A DNA stretch of 64,000 nucleotides from contig JANPDL010000007.1 of NCBI GenBank assembly GCA_031431475.1, positions 124,001-188,000 of the forward strand. The letters run 5' to 3'. This document shows, one piece after another, positions 36,591-45,149 of this stretch (the stretch's first letter is position 1; each line of letters opens with the position of its first letter). Below the pieces are notes generated by a model. It searched no databases and was not told the origin of the DNA. It worked only from the letters and a program-made list of their open reading frames with translations. Both the position numbers and the translations under genes were made by a program. This DNA is from JADCCX01 sp031431475 (GTDB taxonomy: Bacteria > Pseudomonadota > Alphaproteobacteria > Rhizobiales > Beijerinckiaceae).

Positions 36591-37616
36591 GTGTTGCATC
36601 TTAACCGCCGCGCCATGCTTGCCGCCACCGCATCCCTGATGCTTGCCGCGCCCGCGCTGGCGCAGGCTCCGACCAAGATCCGCATGACCCTCGACTGGCG
36701 CTTTGAGGGGCCGGCCGCGCTCTTCGTCAACGGTATCGACAAGGGGTTTTTCACGGCGGAAGGCATCGACCTGACCATCGATACCGGCAATGGCTCACGC
36801 GAGGCAATTCCGCGCGTCGCGTCCAACACCTACGATATCGGCTTTGGCGATGTTAACTCGCTCATTCGTTTTCGCGACGAGAACCCCACGGTTGATGTGA
36901 AGGCCGTGATGATGGTCTACGACCGCCCGCCCTTCTCGATTGTGGGCCGCAAGTCGCGCGGCGTGACGACGGATATCAAGAGCCTCGAAGGCAAGAAATT
37001 CGGCGCTCCCGCCGCCGATGCCGCCTATGCGCAATGGCCGATCTTTAAGGCCGTCAACAAGCTCGACGACAGCGCCATGAAATTCGAGAATGTCGGCTTC
37101 CCCGTGCGCGAGCCGATGCTGGCGTCGGGCGAAGTGGATGCTGTTTTTGGTTTCTCCAACTCGTCCTTCATCAACATCAAGGCGCGCGGCGTGCCGGTGG
37201 AGGATATCTCGCTCCTGCTGATGAGTGACTATGGTGTGCAACTCTATGGCAACGTGGTGATGGTTTCGCCGAAGTTCATGGCGGAGAATCCGGAAATCGT
37301 GCGCAAGTTCCTCCGTGCGGTCAATCGCTCGGTCAAGGATGTGGTCAAGAATCCGGACGGCGCGATCGACAGCGTGATCAAGCGCAACGATGTGGCCAAG
37401 CGCGAGGTCGAGCTTGAGCGCCTCAAGTTGACGCTCGATATGAACGTGACAACGCCGTGGGTGAAGGCCAACGGCTTCGGCGGCATTGATGCGGCACGAT
37501 GGGCTGCGGCGCTGGACCAGATCGGGCTCACCTTCCAGTACAAGGACAAGGCGAAGTCTGGCGCGGCCTTTGTGGACACGTTCCTGCCGACGGCTGCGGA
37601 GCGGAAGCTGGACTAA
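36591..37616 (+). CDS. ABC importer solute-binding protein (NMT1/SsuA type)
   Basis: A 341-residue periplasmic receptor of the NMT1/THI5-like group used for nitrate, sulfonate, taurine or pyrimidine importers. Signal peptide about 1-24 (LMLAAPALAQA). The mature start KIRMTLDWRFEGPAALFVNG and IDLTIDTGNGSREAIPRVA are typical. AGGAGG at 36576-36581 lies nine bases before the GTG start at 36591, which I preferred to the upstream ATG. ATPase and permease genes follow after a palindromic repeat that splits the operon. Ligand unknown. Confidence 0.9.
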   Translation: MLHLNRRAMLAATASLMLAAPALAQAPTKIRMTLDWRFEGPAALFVNGIDKGFFTAEGIDLTIDTGNGSREAIPRVASNTYDIGFGDVNSLIRFRDENPTVDVKAVMMVYDRPPFSIVGRKSRGVTTDIKSLEGKKFGAPAADAAYAQWPIFKAVNKLDDSAMKFENVGFPVREPMLASGEVDAVFGFSNSSFINIKARGVPVEDISLLLMSDYGVQLYGNVVMVSPKFMAENPEIVRKFLRAVNRSVKDVVKNPDGAIDSVIKRNDVAKREVELERLKLTLDMNVTTPWVKANGFGGIDAARWAAALDQIGLTFQYKDKAKSGAAFVDTFLPTAAERKLD

Positions 37617-37630
37617 AGTCTGCACTGGCT

Positions 37631-37773
37631 TGGTGCGTTTCTCGAGGCTCCGCTTCGCTACGTACCTCGAAATGAGGTGATCTGGGTTTTGCATCGACCA
37701 GAAAATGTCATGCCAATCACGACACCCTTCATTTCGAGGTGCGTAGCGAAGCGGAGCCTCGAGAAACGCACCA
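37631..37773. repeat. Long palindromic repeat, family A copy 2
   Basis: Arms of about 46 bases: the left begins TGGTGCGTTTCTCGAGGC and the right ends in its complement, with CACCTCGAAATGAG-like inner parts (ACCTCGAAATGAGG and CATTTCGAGGT). Only the middle ~50 bases are unpaired. It lies 14 bases after the binding-protein stop and before the ATPase gene, inside one operon. Confidence 0.92.
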
Positions 37774-37811
37774 TACTGATGCCAGATATAGAGTAACCGG
37801 GATTTCAATGC

Positions 37812-38624
37812 ATGCCCTTCATCGAACTCACCGACGTCACCCATACCTACGGCGGACAGGCCGGAGCCTCCGCCACGCTGGCGGTTGAAGGTCTCACTAT
37901 CAAGGTCAACGAGGGCGAATTCTCAGCCGTCGTCGGTCCGTCAGGCTGCGGCAAGTCCACGTTGATGAAGCTGGCGACCGGCCTGCAGTTCCCCCAGAAG
38001 GGCTCTATCGTCGTTGACGGGGCGAAAGTCTCAAAGCCGGTCAAGATCGCAGGCATGGCCTTCCAGAACCCGGTGATGCTGCCGTGGCGCACAGTGCTCG
38101 ACAACATCATGCTGCCGCTCGAGATCGTGCAGCCCCACCGTTCGCGCCTGCGCTCCAACAAAGCGGAGTATATCGAGAAAGCGGAAGCACTTCTTACAAC
38201 CGTCGGCCTCAAGGGCATGGGCCAGAAATTTCCCTGGCAGCTGTCGGGCGGCATGCAGCAGCGGGCTTCGCTGTGCCGTTCGCTGATCCATGAGCCCAAA
38301 TTGCTGATGCTGGACGAGCCCTTCGGTGCGCTCGATGCCTTTACCCGCGAGGAATTGTGGTGCGTGATCCGCGATCTGCACCAGCTGAAGAAATTTACTG
38401 TTGTGCTGGTGACGCACGATCTGCGCGAGGCCGTTTTCCTGGGTGATCGCATCTTCTGCATGAGCGCCCGGCCCGGTCGCATCGTGGCCGAACGGGTGGT
38501 GGATTTTCCGCGCCCTCGCGATCTGGAGATCACTTACACGCAGGCCTTCTCCGATGTGGTGCATGACCTGCGCGCACTGATCAAGGACGCGAGAACTCCT
38601 CAGGCAAGTGGTACTGCGGCATGA
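37812..38624 (+). CDS. ABC importer ATPase (SsuB/TauB type)
   Basis: A 270-residue ATPase energising the importer. Walker A GPSGCGKST (about 44), signature LSGGMQQR (about 149), Walker B LLMLDEPFGALD and H-loop VTHD all read through. QKFPWQLSGGMQQRASLCRS is typical of the nitrate/sulfonate/taurine group. Its stop overlaps the permease start by four bases, so the two are translationally coupled. The binding-protein gene is upstream across the palindromic repeat. Confidence 0.95.
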   Translation: MPFIELTDVTHTYGGQAGASATLAVEGLTIKVNEGEFSAVVGPSGCGKSTLMKLATGLQFPQKGSIVVDGAKVSKPVKIAGMAFQNPVMLPWRTVLDNIMLPLEIVQPHRSRLRSNKAEYIEKAEALLTTVGLKGMGQKFPWQLSGGMQQRASLCRSLIHEPKLLMLDEPFGALDAFTREELWCVIRDLHQLKKFTVVLVTHDLREAVFLGDRIFCMSARPGRIVAERVVDFPRPRDLEITYTQAFSDVVHDLRALIKDARTPQASGTAA

Positions 38625-39388
38625 TTACGCCTCTTTCGCTCCGCCTAGCGCCGGTTGCATTCACCATCGGCTTCTTCGTCCTTTGGGAGTTGATCGTCAT
38701 TGCCTTCGGTGTGTCGCAGTTCAAGTTGCCCGCGCCCTCCGCTGTTTTCATGGCCATGAACCAGTATTTCTGGCCACTCATGCGCAACGCTGGGCATACG
38801 CTCTGGATGACGATGCTGGGATTTGCGCTCTCCATCGTGTTCGGGCTGTTTCTGGGCCTGCTCGTGGGTTCGTCGCGGTTTCTGTATGCCGGGCTCAATC
38901 CGCTGCTGGTCGGGTTCAACTCCATTCCCAAGGTGGCGGTCGTTCCCATTCTCGTGTTCTGGTTCGGCGTGGGCTGGCAACCTCCTGTTATCACTGCGTT
39001 TGTCATCTCGTTCTTTCCCATCGTGGTGAACGTGGCGACGGGTTTGGCCACCATCGAGCCCGAGACAGAGGACGTGATGAAGGCGCTCGGCGCGTCGCGC
39101 TTCGACATCATGTGGAAGGTCGGCATTCCGCGTTCGATGCCGTATTTCTTCGGCGCGCTGAAGGTGGCGATCACGCTGGCATATGTGGGATGCGTCATTG
39201 GCGAGCAGAACGCCTCCAATCTGGGCATCGGCAACCTGATCACGCGGGCGTCCGCCGATTTCAACGTGCCGCTGATCTTCGCGGCGCTGATCGTGCTGGC
39301 GGTGCTGGGTGTGTTTCTCGTGGTGATCGTTGATTTCGTCGAGGCACGCACGACTGGCTGGTCGAAGCGGAGCGGCTTCGGGGGGTAG
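38621..39388 (+). CDS. ABC importer permease (SsuC/TauC type)
   Basis: A 255-residue inner-membrane permease with six transmembrane segments and the ATPase-coupling EAA loop (EDVMKALGASRFDIMWKVGIP, about 147-167) of the SsuC/TauC group. It completes the importer whose receptor is at 36591. ATG overlaps the ATPase stop. The end is 5 bases from the stop of the convergent helix-turn-helix gene. Confidence 0.95.
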   Translation: MITPLSLRLAPVAFTIGFFVLWELIVIAFGVSQFKLPAPSAVFMAMNQYFWPLMRNAGHTLWMTMLGFALSIVFGLFLGLLVGSSRFLYAGLNPLLVGFNSIPKVAVVPILVFWFGVGWQPPVITAFVISFFPIVVNVATGLATIEPETEDVMKALGASRFDIMWKVGIPRSMPYFFGALKVAITLAYVGCVIGEQNASNLGIGNLITRASADFNVPLIFAALIVLAVLGVFLVVIVDFVEARTTGWSKRSGFGG

Positions 39389-39393
39389 GGCGC

Positions 39394-39963
39394 TTAAGCG
39401 ACTTCGGGAATGCTCCTTAGATAGGTATATTGGGCAGAAATTTGCGCACCAAACGATGTCTTCAGCTCTAAATCACCGACTTCCTTCTTGGGATCAATTT
39501 TTGCTGTTACGTCAAATGACCATTCATACGGGTGGTGAATTCCTATGACTGATCGTACGTTCGGCGGGAACGTAACTTTGACCATAAGGTTTGCAAGTCC
39601 ACTTTCATCATTGAAATCATATGTTCCATCAAAGCGGACGGCTAGCGCATCGACACCTGTTACGCGCCCGTCCTGAAGAACAATCATACCCATTCCTGAG
39701 CTTTCTTGGCCTGTAAAAGTTATCCCGTACATTCCTTCACGCATGGCATTTCCTTTCCTGTTGGCTCGCATCAGCTCAAGCCTACGCAGTTCTATGGGAG
39801 TTGAACTGAACAATCGCAGATAAGATACAACTGGCCCTGGAACTGCTCGCTCACCTGACAGCCACATGGTCACAGCACGCGTTGTGACTGAGATGAGATT
39901 GGCTAATTCTGACTGACTCAGTTCTAATTGAGTCAGAGATGATCGAAGTTCGAGCGGGCTCAT
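39394..39963 (-). CDS. Helix-turn-helix protein with GrlR-like C-terminal domain
   Basis: A 189-residue protein with two parts. Residues about 1-70 form an XRE-type helix-turn-helix (SPLELRSSLTQLELSQSELA, then TTRAVTMWLSGERAVPG). Residues about 78-140 (REGMYGITFTGQESSGMGMI, DGRVTGVDALAVRFDGTY) match the start of GrlR/negative-regulator lipocalin-like domains; the rest is unrecognised. The GC is clearly lower than in neighbours, with AT-rich DNA upstream, so it is probably acquired. The ATG at 39963 directly abuts a perfect palindrome, suggesting autoregulation; the frame also opens further upstream (TTG at 40044). Confidence 0.65.
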   Translation of the reverse strand: MSPLELRSSLTQLELSQSELANLISVTTRAVTMWLSGERAVPGPVVSYLRLFSSTPIELRRLELMRANRKGNAMREGMYGITFTGQESSGMGMIVLQDGRVTGVDALAVRFDGTYDFNDESGLANLMVKVTFPPNVRSVIGIHHPYEWSFDVTAKIDPKKEVGDLELKTSFGAQISAQYTYLRSIPEVA

Positions 39964-39996
39964 ACACGATGTTCTATATTTAATAGAACATCGTGT
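39964..39996. promoter_or_regulatory. Perfect palindrome at the helix-turn-helix gene start, likely operator
   Basis: ACACGATGTTCTAT and its exact complement ATAGAACATCGTGT, separated by ATTTA, lie directly before the ATG with no room for a normal ribosome site. It fits a dimeric helix-turn-helix operator or a hairpin that hides the start. TATA-rich DNA just upstream could hold the promoter. Confidence 0.7.
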
Positions 39997-40119
39997 AAAT
40001 AGAGATAAAAATCGTATATATATGAATATATTCGTATATAGCAAATGCTCAACGACTGCGCGAGAAGCTTCTTAGTTGTTTTGCTCAAACTAGTCGATTT
40101 GAGCTAACACAACGACTCA

Positions 40120-41730
40120 ATGCTCAAGCCCGCCGCCACCTATGAAGAGCTCCTCGCCCGCTTCCGCTGGGTGATCCCGGAGCGCTACAACATCGCCACC
40201 ACGTGCTGCGACAACTGGGCCATGGCCGCGCCGGATCGTGTCGCCGTGATCGATGTGCAGCCGTCGGGTGCTGTCGAGATGCTGACCTTCGGCGCAATGC
40301 AGGATCAGGCCAACCGGTTGGCCAATGCGCTGGTAGCGCGCGGCATCCAGCCGGGCGAGCGCGTGGCGATCATGCTGCCGCAGGGCAGGGCGGTGCCGGT
40401 GGCGCATATGGCGGTGTACAAGCTGGGCGCGATTGCGGTGCCGCTGGCCAATCTCTTCGGGGTTGATGCAATCCGCTACCGGTTGAAGGATTCGGGCGCC
40501 GTTGTGCTGATCACCAATGCAGCGGGGTTGGAGAAGGTGCGGCGCTCCGATGCCCCTCCACTGTCGCTCCTCATCTCCACCGATGGCACTGATGGCGCGG
40601 CGCTGGGCTTCCACGACGTCATCGCCGCCGCTTCCCCCGATTTCACGACCGCCGACACGCTGGCTGATGATCCCGCCATGATGATCTACACCTCTGGCAC
40701 CACGGGCAATCCCAAAGGCGCGCTGCATGGTCACCGCGTGCTGCTGGGTCATCTGCCGGGTGTGCAGATGCCGCATGAATTCCTGCCGCAGGAGGATGAC
40801 CGGCTGTGGACTCCGGCGGACTGGGCCTGGGCCGGTGGCCTGCTGAATATCCTGCTGCCGGGCCTGCATTTCGGCGTGCCTGTGGTGGCGCGCAAGGTCG
40901 AGAAGTTCGATCCGGAAGAGGCGCTGGACCTGATCGCGCGGTACAATGTCCGCAACACCTTCGTACCGCCCACGGCACTTCGCATGCTGCGCACGGTAGC
41001 GCGTCCGCGCGAGCGATTTGCGCTGGGCCTGCGCACGCTGGCCTCGGGCGGCGAGGCTTTGGGCGAGGAAACTTTTGCCTGGGGCCGCGAGGCGCTGGGC
41101 ATGCGTATCAACGAGTTCTACGGCCAGACCGAATGCAATCTCGTGGTGGCCTCGGCGGCCTCCATCGGTGTTTCCCGCCCCGGCAGCATGGGCAAGCCGG
41201 TGCCGGGACACGCCGTGCGCGTGATCCGCGAGGATGGTTCGTTCTGTGAGCCGGGTGAACTGGGGCAGGTAGCGGTCAAGCGGCCCGATCCGGTGATGTT
41301 CCTCACCTACTGGAACAATCCGGAAGCGACGGAGAGGAAGTTTTTGGGCGACTGGATGACGACGGGTGATCAGGGCCAGATCGATACGGATGGCTATATC
41401 CATTTCGTCGGGCGCGATGATGATGTGATCACGTCATCAGGCTATCGCATCGGTCCGGGCGAGATCGAGGATTGCCTGATCCAGCACGAGGCCGTGCTGC
41501 TGGCCGCTGCGGTGGGCAAGCCGGATGCGCTCCGCACCGAGATCGTCAAGGCGTTCGTGGTGCTGAAGCCGGGATATGCCGAGAGCGAGGAGTTGAAGGC
41601 CAACATTCGTGATTTCGTCAAAACACGGCTGTCGGCGCATGAATATCCGCGCGAGATTGCCTTCATAGGCGAGTTGCCGCTGACAACGACGGGTAAGGTG
41701 ATCCGGCGGTTGCTGCGCGAACAGGGCTAA
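40120..41730 (+). CDS. AMP-dependent acyl-CoA synthetase
   Basis: A 536-residue ANL-superfamily ligase that activates a carboxylic acid to acyl-AMP and then acyl-CoA. The P-loop MIYTSGTTGNPKG (about 189-201), NEFYGQTECNLV (about 330), GDWMTTGDQG and the C-terminal TTTGKVIRRLLR are present, so it is complete. The N-terminal YEELLARFRWVIPERYNIA resembles the medium-chain/aromatic acyl-CoA ligases of alphaproteobacteria. The acid substrate is unknown. A palindromic repeat follows the stop. Confidence 0.93.
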   Translation: MLKPAATYEELLARFRWVIPERYNIATTCCDNWAMAAPDRVAVIDVQPSGAVEMLTFGAMQDQANRLANALVARGIQPGERVAIMLPQGRAVPVAHMAVYKLGAIAVPLANLFGVDAIRYRLKDSGAVVLITNAAGLEKVRRSDAPPLSLLISTDGTDGAALGFHDVIAAASPDFTTADTLADDPAMMIYTSGTTGNPKGALHGHRVLLGHLPGVQMPHEFLPQEDDRLWTPADWAWAGGLLNILLPGLHFGVPVVARKVEKFDPEEALDLIARYNVRNTFVPPTALRMLRTVARPRERFALGLRTLASGGEALGEETFAWGREALGMRINEFYGQTECNLVVASAASIGVSRPGSMGKPVPGHAVRVIREDGSFCEPGELGQVAVKRPDPVMFLTYWNNPEATERKFLGDWMTTGDQGQIDTDGYIHFVGRDDDVITSSGYRIGPGEIEDCLIQHEAVLLAAAVGKPDALRTEIVKAFVVLKPGYAESEELKANIRDFVKTRLSAHEYPREIAFIGELPLTTTGKVIRRLLREQG

Positions 41731-41739
41731 TGTTGCTTT

Positions 41740-41859
41740 CCTTCTCCCTCCGGGAGAAGGTGTCCGCCTCTTGGCGGGCGGATGAGGGCGAATCCCTGAA
41801 TGCGGGGATTCACCCTCATCCGTCAGGCTACGCCTGCCACCTTCCCCCAAGGGGGAAGG
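41740..41859. repeat. Palindromic repeat, family B copy 3
   Basis: Hairpin CCTTCTCCCTCCGGGAGAAG, then GCGGATGAGGGCGAATCCCT and its mirrored GGGATTCACCCTCATCCG, then ACCTTCCCCCAAGGGGGAAG. It starts 10 bases past the acyl-CoA synthetase stop and ends 24 bases before the next gene. Confidence 0.9.
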
Positions 41860-41883
41860 AATAAGCAACCGGAATGATGTGAC

Positions 41884-43212
41884 GTGCCCACAAAAACCCT
41901 CCTGCGCCCCAATCTCGAAGAAGCGCTCCACCTTCGGCAGCGCCGTGGCAAGCCTGTGCGCATTGGCCTGATCGGCTGCGGGCAGATGGGGACGGATATC
42001 CTGGTGCAGACCAGCCTGATGCAAGGCATCATCGTTGTGGCGGTTGCGGCAACGCGGCCCGAGAATGTTGCGGCCTCCGTGAAGATGGGTGGTACGCATC
42101 ACAAGCCGTGCATTGTCTCAACTGTTGGCGAGGCAAGGGCTGCCATCCGGCGCGGTGATCTCGCGGCCATGATCAGCATCGACATGGTCTGCCAGATTCC
42201 AGAAGTGGATGTGATCATCGACGCCACTGGTCGCCCCAATGCGGGTGCAGAGGTGGCGACAGCGGCGATTGCGGCTGGCAAGCATATGGTGATGATGAAT
42301 GTCGAGGCCGACATCACCATCGGCGCGTGGCTAGCGGCGCAGGCCCGGCGCAAGGGCGTGGTCTACACATTGGGTGCGGGCGATGAGCCGAGTTCCACCA
42401 TGGAGCTCATTCGCTTTGCCCGCACGCTGGGCTACGGCATCGTTGCGGCGGGCAAGGGCAAGAACAACGCCTTCAAGACCGATGCTATGCCGGATGACTA
42501 CCGTGCAGAGGCAGCTGCGCGGAACATGAACCCTCGCATGCTGGTGGAATTTGTCGACGGCTCGAAGACGGCGGTGGAGATGACCTGCATCGGCAATGCC
42601 GCCGGGCTCTCGCCCGATGTACCGGGCATGCACGGGCCCGCTGCACCGCTGCATGAATTGCAGAATTATTTCAAACCAAAGGGGGAGGGTGGCATTCTTT
42701 CGCGTAAAGGCGTGGTGGATTTTTCCATCGCCAAGGGTGTGGCGCCGGGCGTGTTCGTGGTGGTGGAAGCGCCGCATCCCCGCATCATCGAGCGTTTCGA
42801 TGATCTCCATGTGGGGAAGGGGCCGTACTATGCGCTGACGCGGCCGTTTCACCTGACGTCGCTTGAAGTGCCGCTGACAGCGGCTGCGGCTGTCATCTTC
42901 GGCACGACGGAGATGGTGTCGCTTCCGGTGCCGTCCGGTGAGGTGGGGTGCATGACCAAGCGCGACATCGAGCCGGGCGAAAGCTTGGATGCCATCGGCG
43001 AGACCTGCTACCGCGGTTATGCGCTGGAGCGCCTGGACGCCGTGGCGAAGAACGCTTTGCCCATCGGATTGGCGCATGGCGCATTGGTGACGCAGCGTAT
43101 TCTCAAGGGGACGTTGGTGACGCGCGATGCGGCGGTGCCGGACAGGCGGCTGAAGATCGTCGCGGTGCGCAAATTGCAGGATGCTATGGTGGTGAGACTC
43201 ACTTCGAAATGA
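41884..43212 (+). CDS. Homoserine dehydrogenase-like oxidoreductase with SAF domain
   Basis: A 442-residue cytosolic protein. The Rossmann domain starts at VRIGLIGCGQMGTDI (about residues 25-39) and has VDVIIDATGRPNAG. The substrate-side part includes VYTLGAGDEPSS and EMTCIGNAAGLSPDVPGMHG. The C-terminal SAF-like domain (PLTAAAAVIFGTTEM to VAVRKLQDAMVV) matches proteins often mislabelled FlgA and the D-apionate oxidoisomerase-like group. The reaction is probably an NAD(P)-dependent oxidation of a sugar-acid-type substrate. GTG start; stop overlaps the next gene by four bases. Confidence 0.8.
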   Translation: MPTKTLLRPNLEEALHLRQRRGKPVRIGLIGCGQMGTDILVQTSLMQGIIVVAVAATRPENVAASVKMGGTHHKPCIVSTVGEARAAIRRGDLAAMISIDMVCQIPEVDVIIDATGRPNAGAEVATAAIAAGKHMVMMNVEADITIGAWLAAQARRKGVVYTLGAGDEPSSTMELIRFARTLGYGIVAAGKGKNNAFKTDAMPDDYRAEAAARNMNPRMLVEFVDGSKTAVEMTCIGNAAGLSPDVPGMHGPAAPLHELQNYFKPKGEGGILSRKGVVDFSIAKGVAPGVFVVVEAPHPRIIERFDDLHVGKGPYYALTRPFHLTSLEVPLTAAAAVIFGTTEMVSLPVPSGEVGCMTKRDIEPGESLDAIGETCYRGYALERLDAVAKNALPIGLAHGALVTQRILKGTLVTRDAAVPDRRLKIVAVRKLQDAMVVRLTSK

Positions 43213-43823
43213 CCCGCATCCTTATCACCGGTTTCGGCCCCTTTCCCGGTGCGCCGTCCAACCCGACCATGGCTATTGTCCGGCATCTGCTGCGTTCGCG
43301 GCACCCGCGCTTCGTGGGCATCGAGCGTGTCGGGCGGTTTCTGCCGACGGAATGGGGTATGCTGCCGGGCTTCGTCCAGACGATACGGCAATGCCAGCCA
43401 GACGCCATTCTCATGTTCGGACTCGCCGGGCGCAGGCGGAAGATCACGCCGGAGGCCCGCGCGATCAACCATGCCAGCCTGTTGCGAACTGATGCTGATG
43501 GCCTTGCACCCAAGATTCGACATTTGACGCAGGGTGATCCGGGATTCCGCAAAAGCACGATCAATCCCGTTTTACTGACGGCCCGGATGCGTGCGGATGG
43601 CCTTTCGGCCAAACTCTCGCGCGATGCCGGTGATTATCTCTGCAACGCACTGCTGTGGACCGCGCTGGAGACGGGTGTGCCCGCGATCTTCGTGCATGTG
43701 CCGAGATCAAGGCGGATGATGCGGCGCAAGGGCTCGCAGAAGCTTGCGCGGCCAACGCCGGAAGACCTGAAGCGGGCGGGAGAGGTGGCGCTGGCGGCGG
43801 TGCTGGCGGGTTTGCGACGATAG
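43209..43823 (+). CDS. Pyroglutamyl-peptidase-like (C15) protein
   Basis: A 204-residue cytosolic peptidase-C15-like protein. The start ILITGFGPFPGAPSNPT, GLAGRRRKITPEARAIN with the catalytic glutamate, the cysteine in GDYLCNALLW and the histidine in AIFVHVP supply the Glu-Cys-His triad. It would remove N-terminal pyroglutamate, though the family's VxxTxN loop is altered (QSNxT is PSNPT). Coupled by a four-base overlap to the SAF-dehydrogenase gene, a pairing with no obvious metabolic logic. Confidence 0.85.
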   Translation: MTRILITGFGPFPGAPSNPTMAIVRHLLRSRHPRFVGIERVGRFLPTEWGMLPGFVQTIRQCQPDAILMFGLAGRRRKITPEARAINHASLLRTDADGLAPKIRHLTQGDPGFRKSTINPVLLTARMRADGLSAKLSRDAGDYLCNALLWTALETGVPAIFVHVPRSRRMMRRKGSQKLARPTPEDLKRAGEVALAAVLAGLRR

Positions 43824-43856
43824 GTCTTCTGGCCCCCGCCTTGCACCTCGATCCCC

Positions 43857-45149
43857 ATGAACCCCACACGCCGTGCCATATTGGGCCTGATCAGTGCTGG
43901 AATGGCACTGCCTGCCCACGTCGTTTATGCACAGCAGGAAACGCGGCGCATTCAGCGCGAGATTGAGGACGCAACCGCGCGCGGGCGGCCATGGCAGGTT
44001 CCTGCTGGTCTGACCCTTTCCAGCCAGATTCGCCTGCCAGATGGTGCTCATCTCACGGGATCACGCGGACGTTCACGAATCACGTTGATCGGAGAGGGGC
44101 CTCTGGTTGTTGCCGAAAGAATCCAGCGGCTCACATTGGAAGGCGTGGTGTTCGATGGCGGAGCGAAAGCAGGAGGCCGGGATCGCGGCTTGTTGCAGTT
44201 CAGCGATGTGGCTGATCTGCGCATTGATGGCTGCACCGTGGAGCGCTTCGGTGGCAACGGTTTGGCGCTGGAGCGTTGCGGCGGGCGCATCACTGGCAAT
44301 GCGCTGCGCGACAACGGGCGTGGCGCGCTGTTTGCGCTGGACAGCCGGGGCCTCGTGATCGACGGCAATATCGTGGAGCGTTCGGGCGAAAACGGCATCA
44401 TGGTCTGGCGCTCGGCCAAGGGCGACGACGGCACCATCATCAGGGCCAACCGCATTCTCGACACGCGGGCCAACGCGCCGGGTACAGGCGAGTATGGCAA
44501 TGCCATTGGGCTTTATCGTGCGGGTGGTGTGATCGCGGAAGGTAACATCATCCGCCGCGCGGCGTTCACGGCCATCCGCAACAATGGGGGCAGCAATGTC
44601 ACGGTGGCGAACAACAACGTGATGGGCTGCGGCGAGACCGCGCTCTATTCGGAATTCGGTTTCGACGGCACATCGATCACCGGCAACATCGTGGATGGTG
44701 CCTGGGTGGGCATCGAGGTGACGAACTTTGCCGATCACGGCGGAAGGCTTGCGGCGGTCAGCGGCAATGTCATCCGCAACATCCGGATGGGCAAGCATCC
44801 GGGCAAGGGCGAGGCGGGCGGCGGACGCGGCATCTTTGTCGAGGGCGATGCGGCCATAACCGGCAACATAATTGATCAGGCGGAGAAAGTCGGCATGCAA
44901 CTGGGCTGGGGGCCATCGCTCAGGGATGTCACGGCATTAGGCAACACGATCCGTGATTGCGGCGTCGGCATCGAGATTTCGGTTGCGCCAAATGCGGGTA
45001 ACGCAACGGTCGTGGGCAACACGATTTCAGGCGCGAAGAAGCAGGCGATTGTCGGCATGCAGTGGCAGAAGCAGGCGACGGGCGATCTGGCGGTGACAGG
45101 CGCGAAGGACTGGCCGAAGATCAGGCTGGCGGAAAATGTGGTGCGCTGA
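43857..45149 (+). CDS. Tat-exported parallel beta-helix protein (TIGR03808-like)
   Basis: A 430-residue protein with a twin-arginine signal (NPTRRAILG, about 1-25) and a mature part made of pectate-lyase-like parallel beta-helix coils with recurring GNxI and NxI turns (TGNALRDNG, DGNIVERSGENG, EGNIIRRAAF, SGNVIRNI). It matches the TIGR03808 Tat-translocated repeat proteins common in Hyphomicrobiales, whose function is unknown. A polysaccharide ligand is likely. It is 33 bases downstream of the peptidase gene, and its 3' end overlaps the convergent asparaginase stop by 29 bases. Confidence 0.87.
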   Translation: MNPTRRAILGLISAGMALPAHVVYAQQETRRIQREIEDATARGRPWQVPAGLTLSSQIRLPDGAHLTGSRGRSRITLIGEGPLVVAERIQRLTLEGVVFDGGAKAGGRDRGLLQFSDVADLRIDGCTVERFGGNGLALERCGGRITGNALRDNGRGALFALDSRGLVIDGNIVERSGENGIMVWRSAKGDDGTIIRANRILDTRANAPGTGEYGNAIGLYRAGGVIAEGNIIRRAAFTAIRNNGGSNVTVANNNVMGCGETALYSEFGFDGTSITGNIVDGAWVGIEVTNFADHGGRLAAVSGNVIRNIRMGKHPGKGEAGGGRGIFVEGDAAITGNIIDQAEKVGMQLGWGPSLRDVTALGNTIRDCGVGIEISVAPNAGNATVVGNTISGAKKQAIVGMQWQKQATGDLAVTGAKDWPKIRLAENVVR

